Positions 1 through 5,615 of a DNA stretch of 6,093 nucleotides are shown here, piece by piece. The position numbers and the translations under genes were made by a program. This DNA comes from an uncultured Chitinophaga sp. (GTDB lineage: Bacteria > Bacteroidota > Bacteroidia > Chitinophagales > Chitinophagaceae), in NCBI RefSeq assembly GCF_937874145.1, contig NZ_CALNBI010000418.1, forward strand, positions 1 to 6,093, read 5' to 3'. The first letter of the stretch is position 1, and each line of letters starts with the position of its first letter. A model generated the notes under the pieces. It saw only the letters and a list, made by a program, of their open reading frames with translations. It was not told where the DNA came from and ran no database searches.

Positions 1-759
1 GTGCTTATGCCGGTCCGGATAGTATTTGTATTGCTGTTGGAAAAAATCCCTCCGCCCGGGCTCGCCGACAAGGAGCAGCGAATGGAAAGGCTGCCGATGA
101 GCGCCGTGGAACGCCGCGGGCTGCTGATGCGCTTTTGGCCGGGGATCACATTGCTGGTGCTCGTTTATATCCTCGTTACGATCCTGCGCGAAGTGCGCGA
201 CAGCTTCATGGCCGATATGTGGCGCGCTTCCGGGGAGCCCTTTCAGCCGGGCGTTTTCGCGGGGACGGAAAGCCTTATTTCCCTCATCATCCTCGTCATG
301 ATCGCCGCCATGAGCTGGCTGCAACATAATTTCAGGGCGTTCTTCGTTACACAGTGGATCATGCTGGCGGGATTTGCGCTTACATTAACCGGCGCCATGC
401 TTTTTTCCGCGGGGCAACTCGGCATGTATGCCTGGATGCTGCTGGCGGGACTGGGATTGTATATGGTGTATATTCCATTCAACAGCCTGCTGTTCGACCG
501 GTTTATCGCTGCCTTCCGGTTTACGGGCAATGTGGGTTTTCTTATTTACATCGCCGATTCATTCGGTTACCTCGGCAGCGTGGGCGTCATGCTGGCCAAA
601 ACGGTGTTCCGGCTGGAATTGAACTGGCTGGATTTTTATACCGGGCTGGTGAAGATCGCCGGCGTCTCAGGCCTGGCGGGCACCGCGCTGTCCATGTACT
701 GGTTCCGGAAGAAGTACCGGGAAAACGCCATGGCTTTACAGCACCGCGATCAGCAATAG
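1..759 (+). CDS. DUF5690 family polytopic membrane protein, C-terminal part (5' truncated by window edge)
   Basis: The reading frame is open at base 1 and ends at TAG (757-759), giving 252 visible residues. The GTG at position 1 is unlikely to be the true start, since the first residues look like the end of a membrane helix followed by a cytoplasmic loop. Hydrophobic segments lie at about residues 1-14 (partial), 46-64, 90-107, 113-135, 142-165, 176-200 and 213-234, so this is an integral inner-membrane protein. The stretch TILREVRDSFMADMW (60-74) and the YIPFNSLLFDRFIAAF region (157-172) recall DUF5690, a Bacteroidota family with a major-facilitator-like fold. From memory that family is roughly 400-450 residues, so nearly half is missing. 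Function is unknown; a transporter role is only inferred from topology. The basic tail (RKKYRENAMALQHRDQQ) fits a cytoplasmic C-terminus. The last 24 bases overlap the convergent DUF1304 gene. Confidence 0.75.
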   Translation: MLMPVRIVFVLLLEKIPPPGLADKEQRMERLPMSAVERRGLLMRFWPGITLLVLVYILVTILREVRDSFMADMWRASGEPFQPGVFAGTESLISLIILVMIAAMSWLQHNFRAFFVTQWIMLAGFALTLTGAMLFSAGQLGMYAWMLLAGLGLYMVYIPFNSLLFDRFIAAFRFTGNVGFLIYIADSFGYLGSVGVMLAKTVFRLELNWLDFYTGLVKIAGVSGLAGTALSMYWFRKKYRENAMALQHRDQQ

Positions 760-1098
760 CGTAATCAGCGCGGGGAGGGCTTGTACGAAGAAGATGCGCT
801 TTGTGGCCGTCAGCGCGCCGTAAATGCCTGCTACGGCTACGCAAATCAGGAAGAAAACCCCCACATGCTGTTGCCAGGCCGGATCATCGATCCATACGCA
901 CCAGATCAGGCCTGCCGCCAGGAAACCGTTATACAGCCCCTGGTTGGCCGCCAGTGCCTTTGTGGGCTCGAACATTTCTTTTGGGATCTGCCTGAAGACT
1001 TTAGGCGCTCTCGTCGTCCAGGCGAACATTTCCAGCCAAAGGATATACAAATGTTCGATCGCAATTAATGTGATCAGTACGAGGATAATAATGGCCAT
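736..1098 (-). CDS. DUF1304 family small membrane protein
   Basis: This gene encodes 120 residues from ATG (1096-1098) to TAA (736-738). Four hydrophobic segments (about residues 2-20, 53-71, 76-95 and 104-120) fill most of the protein, so it is an inner-membrane protein with four helices. DUF1304 hallmarks are visible: EHLYILWLEMFAW (15-27), the conserved ANQGLYNGFLAAGLIW block (51-66), GIYGALT (91-97) and a late QALPALITLLL segment (106-116). The length matches the family, which is about 115-125 residues. No biochemical role is established for the family. The start is chosen because the first helix begins immediately after it; an AAGGA stretch sits too far upstream (about 17 nt) to be a convincing ribosome binding site. 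A terminator lies between this gene and the upstream minus-strand operon, so it is probably transcribed from its own promoter within 1099-1161. Its 3' end runs 24 nt into the convergent DUF5690 gene. Confidence 0.87.
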   Translation of the reverse strand: MAIIILVLITLIAIEHLYILWLEMFAWTTRAPKVFRQIPKEMFEPTKALAANQGLYNGFLAAGLIWCVWIDDPAWQQHVGVFFLICVAVAGIYGALTATKRIFFVQALPALITLLLIAVL

Positions 1099-1161
1099 GG
1101 GGCGGTGGATTTATTTCCTTCAATTTACCCAAATTTCATATGTATTGTTCATTCCCGGTAT
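1099..1161 (-). promoter_or_regulatory. Presumed promoter/leader region of the DUF1304 gene
   Basis: This short AT-richer stretch separates the operon terminator from the DUF1304 start, and must hold that gene's promoter if the terminator is efficient. I do not find an exact Bacteroidota -7 element (TAnnTTTG). The nearest candidate on the minus strand is TAAATTGA, which is imperfect. The call is by position only. Confidence 0.3.
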
Positions 1162-1191
1162 AAAAAAGCCGGTCCTGAAGAAAGGACCGGC
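1162..1191 (-). terminator. Rho-independent terminator of the kinase-phosphodiesterase operon
   Basis: A perfect 9-bp inverted repeat, GCCGGTCCT (1168-1176) and AGGACCGGC (1183-1191), encloses a 6-nt loop (1177-1182). It is GC-rich and, read on the minus strand, is followed directly by six T residues (1167-1162). The T-run lies on only one side, which makes it a minus-strand terminator. It starts 33 nt after the stop codon of the phosphodiesterase gene, so it closes that operon and insulates the DUF1304 gene downstream. Confidence 0.9.
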
Positions 1192-1224
1192 GAGATACAC
1201 GTTACAGGTTAAAAAATACACGTC

Positions 1225-2148
1225 TTATTTACGGGTTACGAAGAATTTCTTTTTCGGGCTTTTGGCCGGCACCAGCGAACGGATGGCTTCGCCGGCTTCC
1301 AGCGAGCGGTCGGCTTCGATGAGGCTGGCACCTCCTTCGATCACTGCGCGGTATGCTTTGGCGCGCTCGCCCGCGTCGGGCAGTTTATCGTAGGTAGGCG
1401 CGGCGGAAATCATGCACATTACGCCGCGTTTGTTAAGATCGGCGTACAGCGGCTTCAGTTCCGGCTTGTTATCTGGTCCCACATACGCCATGATATGCGT
1501 CCAGGGGATGTTTTCCTGCTCGTATTCTTCCAGCGCCTTCTGCGTTTTCACGAATGCCTCGAACACGATTTCCGGGTTGCGCTCGTGGTACCATTTCGCC
1601 TCTTTGGCGGTGTGTACGGTAACCATAACGTGCCCTTCTGCTTTATGCTTTTTAATGATGGCGGCCGTCATTTCGAAGGGTACGTCTTTTTTATCCAGGA
1701 TGAGCACGGTTTTGCCGCGCGCCCAGGTGATGGCTTCTTCCAGCGTGGGGATCCTGAAATCGGTCAGGTTGCCGTCTACATCTTTCAGGCGGAGCTGTTT
1801 GAGCTCGGCGAGCGTGTAGTCGCCCACTTTACCGGTACCGTTGGTGGTGCGGTTGAGGGTGGCGTCGTGCATGAGCACGATCACGCTGTCTTTGGTGAGC
1901 CGCGGATCGATTTCGAAGGTAGCCGGGGTGAAGCGGAGCGTGTTGGCGAAGGCTTCGATGCTGTTTTCAGGGAAGCCTTTGTTGATGCCGCCGCGGTGGC
2001 CGCTGACGAAGGGGATGTCGTTGCCGGTATATCGGAAGAACGCCCGCAGTTCCTTAGCGTTTTTGATTTTCAGCACGTGCATGCCCGATTGGGCGAAGCC
2101 GCTGATGGTAGCGCAAAGCAGCGCGCCGCCGAGGAGAATTCTTTTCAT
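1225..2148 (-). CDS. Exported glycerophosphodiester phosphodiesterase (GDPD family)
   Basis: This 307-residue protein of the GDPD TIM-barrel family hydrolyses glycerophosphodiesters to an alcohol and a glycerol phosphate, using a divalent metal. Residues 1-20 form a signal peptide (MKR, then LLGGALLCATISGFAQ) with probable cleavage near FA/Q, so it should act in the periplasm. Catalytic and metal residues of the family are in place: GHRGG (H51, R52), PENS (E61), FEID (E79, D81), MHD (H94) followed by LNRTTNGTG, and LDKK (D152, K154). The C-terminal strand motif is GASLIEADRS (274-282), and a basic tail KSPKKKFFVTRK ends the protein. I chose the ATG at 2148, which places the charged n-region at the very start and leaves a 4-nt gap after the phosphatase stop. 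An in-frame ATG at 2166 would add six residues and overlap that gene by 14 nt. It is the last gene before the terminator. The exact substrate (glycerophospho-alcohol or another phosphodiester) cannot be read from sequence. Confidence 0.9.
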   Translation of the reverse strand: MKRILLGGALLCATISGFAQSGMHVLKIKNAKELRAFFRYTGNDIPFVSGHRGGINKGFPENSIEAFANTLRFTPATFEIDPRLTKDSVIVLMHDATLNRTTNGTGKVGDYTLAELKQLRLKDVDGNLTDFRIPTLEEAITWARGKTVLILDKKDVPFEMTAAIIKKHKAEGHVMVTVHTAKEAKWYHERNPEIVFEAFVKTQKALEEYEQENIPWTHIMAYVGPDNKPELKPLYADLNKRGVMCMISAAPTYDKLPDAGERAKAYRAVIEGGASLIEADRSLEAGEAIRSLVPAKSPKKKFFVTRK

Positions 2149-2152
2149 GCTG

Positions 2153-2749
2153 TCAGAATTTGGCATTGAGATGTTGTAAAGTGAATGCGCCGTCAGCGTC
2201 GAGTGTGAACATGGTGACGGAAGCGTTTTCCTGCACGAGCATCCGGTAGTTGCGGAGCGGCATGCCCAGTTTGTACGCAAGGTACAGGCGGTTGACGCCG
2301 TTGTGCGCGGCTACGAGAATATTGCCGGAAGGGTGTTTGCGGTGGATGTCGGTGAAGAAGGCGTCTACCCGCTCCACGATTTCCCGGCCGCTTTCGCCCG
2401 TTCCGCCCGCGCGCCAGGCGTAAGGGTCTTCCATCCAGCGATGCCAGTGCTCCGGCGCCTCGGCGATGAACTCTTCTTTCGTTTTCTGTTCCCAGGTGCC
2501 GAAGTCGGCCTCGATCAGCCTTTCATCCTTTTTGACATAAGCTCCGGAAGCGATGTTGGCCGTCATGAAAGCACGTTCCAGCGGCGAGGAATAAACGCCG
2601 TCGAAGGTGATGTCTTTCAACTGCTGGCGCACGGCTTCTGCCTGCGCGATGCCTTTTGCGGTCAACGCGATGTCTGTCCGGCCGCAATACCGGTTATTGT
2701 CTGCGTTCCAGGCGGTTTGTCCGTGCCGGAGCAAGTAAACGTTAAGCAT
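2153..2749 (-). CDS. Histidine phosphatase family protein (phosphoglycerate-mutase-like)
   Basis: This gene encodes 198 residues of a cytoplasmic branch-1 histidine phosphatase. The nucleophile motif LLRHGQT lies at residues 6-12 (R8, H9). SSPLERA (54-60) supplies the second arginine R59, LIEADFGTWE (78-87) supplies acidic residue E80, and VAAHNGVNR (146-154) supplies the second histidine H149. The set needed for a phosphohistidine mechanism is therefore complete. Length and motif spacing fit the small GpmB/CobC/PhoE-like phosphatases rather than the dimeric glycolytic mutase, which is longer. These enzymes remove phosphate from diverse small molecules, and the substrate cannot be named from sequence. 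The ATG overlaps the end of the upstream kinase gene by 8 nt, and the purine-rich AAAAAGGAT before it also encodes the kinase's C-terminus. Placement directly after two sugar kinases suggests a sugar-phosphate substrate, which is inference. Confidence 0.9.
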   Translation of the reverse strand: MLNVYLLRHGQTAWNADNNRYCGRTDIALTAKGIAQAEAVRQQLKDITFDGVYSSPLERAFMTANIASGAYVKKDERLIEADFGTWEQKTKEEFIAEAPEHWHRWMEDPYAWRAGGTGESGREIVERVDAFFTDIHRKHPSGNILVAAHNGVNRLYLAYKLGMPLRNYRMLVQENASVTMFTLDADGAFTLQHLNAKF

Positions 2750-4157
2750 ATCCTTTTTCTTTCAGTTTTTCCCGGAACTGCTGGTAACCGTGTTGATAGG
2801 CTTCCGCCAGTTCCGGGTCGGGTTGCATGGTGTTTTCGATATGAGCCATGGCTGCCGCGGCTTCCGCGATGCTGCTGTAATATGTCTGTGAGGCGGCGAG
2901 GATGGCGGCCCCCGCGGCTCCGCTCACTTCTTTCATTTTATGCACCGGCACGCCCAGTACGGATGCCCTGATTTTCAACCAGAGCGCGCTGTTGCTGGCG
3001 CCGCCGGCGGTGTATACGGCTTTAACGGTTTCGCCGGAAAGTTGCTCAATCATTTCATACGCCATCTTTTCGACGTAGGCTACGCCTTCCATCCCGGCGG
3101 CGAATTTTTCCGCGCCTTCCAGCCCCGGATCCCCGAAAGCTTCCGCCTGGGGCGCTATGAAAGGGAACCTTTCTCCCTGCTGCTCCAGCGGCCAGTATAA
3201 TTTCCCGGTGGGTACCAATGCGGCGGCGGCTTCGTTCAGCGCGTCCAGGTTGCCGGGGAAATGTTTCGATATCCAGTCGGCCCCGGTATTGCTGGCGCCC
3301 CCCGGCATCCAGAAGCCCTGCGGGTGGCGGTGGTTGTACAGCCGCCCGAGCGGGTCCTGTACGGGCTGTTGCGTCACGCCTTTCACGACGAGCGTGGTGC
3401 CGATGGTCGTGTTCCAGGCGCCGGGCGTTACCGCGCCGGAAGCAATTTGCGACGCGCAGCCGTCGGTCATCCCGGCCGTTGCCACTACATTCGGCGGCAT
3501 GCCTGGCAGGCGGAGAATTACCTCGCCCACGGGTGCGCCGGAGGGCACTACGTCCTGCAGCCACTCGCGGCGCAGCGGCAAATGGCTCCAAATATATTCC
3601 GGCCAGCGTTCGTTTGCTACGTCGTAGCCGGATTTTAACACATTGGTAAAATCGGTGACGCCGAAGTTGCCGGTCAGTTTACCGGTAATGAAATCGGCTG
3701 CGTGGATGAATTTGTGTATCCGGCGGGCCTTCTCCGGGAAATTCTCCGCAAACCACACCATTTTAGGCAAACCGCTCGTGGTGTTGAAAGCCGTATAGCC
3801 GTCCGGGTGGAATTGTTCCGCCAGCGCTTTGCAGCGTTTCCCTTCTCCGGCCTGCCGGCCGTCGCTGTACATGATGGCGGGGTGCAGGGGCTGTCCTGCC
3901 GCATCAACAGGGATTATGGTGCCGGAGGTGCTGGTAACGCCGATGGCGCGCAGTTTGGCGGCTGCAGGATGTTGAAGTAATTGCAACAACAGTTTTTCGC
4001 AGGCTGCCCACCATTCCTCCGGCGATTGCTCTTCGCGCGAAGCCGCGCTCAGCGGGAAATGCTCGCTGAAAGTTGCCAGTACGTGGCCCCGTTCATCTGT
4101 CAGGATGGCTCTTGCGCCCTGTGTGCCTACGTCCAGCCCGATAAAAGTATGTTCCAT
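2742..4157 (-). CDS. FGGY-family carbohydrate kinase, D-ribulose-kinase/xylulokinase-like
   Basis: This 471-residue ATP-dependent sugar kinase has the two-domain FGGY fold. Visible motifs are GLDVGTQGARAIL (7-19, phosphate loop with D9), TSTSGTIIPVD (75-85), PAIMYSDGR (93-101), the presumed catalytic base in AGMTDGCA (D232), the nucleotide-binding PGAWNTTIGTTL (245-256), GGASNTGADW (286-295) and the C-terminal signature from TAGGASNSALW (383-393) to VLGVPVHK (400-407). The TSGT motif, the YSDGR variant of the usual WxDxR, and the block GVTDFTNVLKSGYD (166-179) recall plant XK-1-type and cyanobacterial kinases that phosphorylate D-ribulose, more than E. coli XylB. That subfamily placement comes from memory, so the substrate is a hypothesis. 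Length is near the usual 450-500. It starts 12 nt after the first kinase stops, and its end overlaps the phosphatase start. A purely generic 'xylulokinase' label would be weaker but safe. Confidence 0.88.
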   Translation of the reverse strand: MEHTFIGLDVGTQGARAILTDERGHVLATFSEHFPLSAASREEQSPEEWWAACEKLLLQLLQHPAAAKLRAIGVTSTSGTIIPVDAAGQPLHPAIMYSDGRQAGEGKRCKALAEQFHPDGYTAFNTTSGLPKMVWFAENFPEKARRIHKFIHAADFITGKLTGNFGVTDFTNVLKSGYDVANERWPEYIWSHLPLRREWLQDVVPSGAPVGEVILRLPGMPPNVVATAGMTDGCASQIASGAVTPGAWNTTIGTTLVVKGVTQQPVQDPLGRLYNHRHPQGFWMPGGASNTGADWISKHFPGNLDALNEAAAALVPTGKLYWPLEQQGERFPFIAPQAEAFGDPGLEGAEKFAAGMEGVAYVEKMAYEMIEQLSGETVKAVYTAGGASNSALWLKIRASVLGVPVHKMKEVSGAAGAAILAASQTYYSSIAEAAAAMAHIENTMQPDPELAEAYQHGYQQFREKLKEKGYA

Positions 4158-4169
4158 TAATAATTTGAC

Positions 4170-5615
4170 TCAGTTCATGTTGCGGAAATAATCCCGTGTC
4201 TTTTCCCAATCCGCATAAATGGCCGCGTAGTGGGCTTCTTCCTGCGGGTAAACGGTTTCGGTGGTGTTATCCATCTGCCCGTCGATCCCCAGCGCTTCGT
4301 TGCAGATCAATGCGCCGCCTACGGCCGATGATTGCTGGAAACCCGCGCGCATCTGCACTTTCTTGCCCGTCAGGTTGGCGATGAGCTGGCGGAGCGTCAG
4401 GCTCTGCAAACCACCTCCGCAGCCCCAGATGTAATCGGGCTGATGCCCGGCTACCTCCGCGAGGATTTTATAGTTTTTTACGATGGAACAGGCGATGTCG
4501 ACCATCGTGGCCCATACGAAGCTGCCGCGCGTGAGCAGGTGCGAAACGGGGGCGGGGAAGATGAATCCGCCTCTTGTGAGCGATTCTTCCTCATCGGCCA
4601 ATAACGAGCCCAGACTTGCCATACAGAAGGTGTGGCGGTTTTCCGCCAGCTCTTTTTCGATGACGTCGTAGCCTTCGTTGGGATAGAAAATTTCTTTCAG
4701 GCGTTGATAGTTCAATCCCGTAACCCCGGCGTTGGCTTCGAATACGAAGCGCTCCGGCACGATGTCGCGGCTCGTCCAGGTGCGCTCTTCGGCGTCCAGC
4801 GTGTAACTGCCGGTGAGCTTTACGATGGGCGTGGTGGTGCCGGAAACGATGACCATATCGTCGACCGCCGGGCGGGTGCTCTTAATGGCCAGCTGCGTGT
4901 CGCCGCCGCCGGTAATGACGAGCGCCGCATGCGGAATATTCAATTCCTGCGCCACTTCCGGCTTCACTGTGCCCAGTACGGACGCGGAGGTGCGCAGTGG
5001 CGGCAGGAGGGAAGCCTCCAGGCCGAACGCAGCGCAGAGCTCGGCGCTCCATTCCTGGCGCTCCACATCGAACAGCAGGGTTTCGGATGCCTGTGCGTGC
5101 TCATACTTCGCGATGCCGGAAAACTGGTACTCCACCCAGTCGGAGATACTGAGGAAGGAGGTGGTTTTGGACCAGACCTCAGGTTTCCGTTCGCGGATGC
5201 CCACGAGCTTGAACGCGGAAAACAGCGAAGTGGGATAACGGCCGGTCAGCTGGTAGACGCGGCTTTTATCCGCCAGCATGGATTCCCATTCCCGGCCGCG
5301 GTGGTCGATATTAGGGAGTCCGGTGAGGGAATTGCCCTGCGCGTCGAGCAGGACGATCCCTTCGCGCTGGCTGGTGGCCGTGATGGCGCGGATTTCCGCG
5401 CCGGGAGCGACGGCGAGCGCTTGGGTGGCGAGGCGGAGGATCTGCTGCCAGAGGGCGTTTGGGTCGAAGTGCAGGGCGTCGGGGTAGAGCGGGTCTTTTT
5501 CGTACCGGATATCTTCCCGCGCCACGCCGAGCACTTGCCCGCCGGGTGTTGCGATCGCTACGCGCACGTTGCCCGTGCCGATGTCTGCGATGATATATGC
5601 GTCGTGTTTAGCCAT
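4170..5615 (-). CDS. FGGY-family carbohydrate kinase, LsrK-like subfamily
   Basis: This 481-residue cytoplasmic FGGY kinase starts at ATG (5613-5615) and ends at TGA (4170-4172). Motifs in order are ADIGTGNVRVAI (10-21, phosphate loop), SQREGIVLLDAQGNSL (82-97), NIDHRGRE (102-109), SISDWVEYQFSG (156-167), GGGDTQLAI (236-244, presumed catalytic base D239), VSGTTTPIV (257-265) and the C-terminal GCGGGLQSL (398-406). The REGIVL, ISDW, GGGD-Q and GGG blocks resemble LsrK, the autoinducer-2 kinase of enteric bacteria. As in LsrK, the usual GERTPxxDP loop is replaced, here by a segment reading FIFPAPVSHLL (351-361). No other lsr gene is visible, so AI-2 should not be assumed as substrate; a ketose, polyol or sugar acid is as likely. 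The start overlaps the dehydrogenase stop by 8 nt, arguing for translational coupling. No Shine-Dalgarno sequence is evident. Confidence 0.88.
   Translation of the reverse strand: MAKHDAYIIADIGTGNVRVAIATPGGQVLGVAREDIRYEKDPLYPDALHFDPNALWQQILRLATQALAVAPGAEIRAITATSQREGIVLLDAQGNSLTGLPNIDHRGREWESMLADKSRVYQLTGRYPTSLFSAFKLVGIRERKPEVWSKTTSFLSISDWVEYQFSGIAKYEHAQASETLLFDVERQEWSAELCAAFGLEASLLPPLRTSASVLGTVKPEVAQELNIPHAALVITGGGDTQLAIKSTRPAVDDMVIVSGTTTPIVKLTGSYTLDAEERTWTSRDIVPERFVFEANAGVTGLNYQRLKEIFYPNEGYDVIEKELAENRHTFCMASLGSLLADEEESLTRGGFIFPAPVSHLLTRGSFVWATMVDIACSIVKNYKILAEVAGHQPDYIWGCGGGLQSLTLRQLIANLTGKKVQMRAGFQQSSAVGGALICNEALGIDGQMDNTTETVYPQEEAHYAAIYADWEKTRDYFRNMN

Noticed and set aside
1120..1160. Bacteroidota-type promoter (TAnnTTTG with upstream TTTG) before DUF1304
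   Set aside because: Only an imperfect TAAATTGA is present and no suitably spaced upstream element was found, so I kept a positional call at low confidence only.
1195..1223. Direct repeat ATACACGT (1195-1202 and 1216-1223) beside the terminator
   Set aside because: Two copies of an 8-mer in non-coding DNA, with no palindrome or further copies, are not enough to propose an operator.
2149..2280. Upstream extension of the phosphodiesterase to an ATG at 2280
   Set aside because: It would bury the signal peptide behind 44 unrelated residues that are the phosphatase C-terminal region read in another frame.
1495..2971. Plus-strand open frames of over 200 codons opposite the phosphodiesterase, phosphatase and kinase
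   Set aside because: They are antisense to well-supported genes and show no domain, signal peptide or plausible start context.
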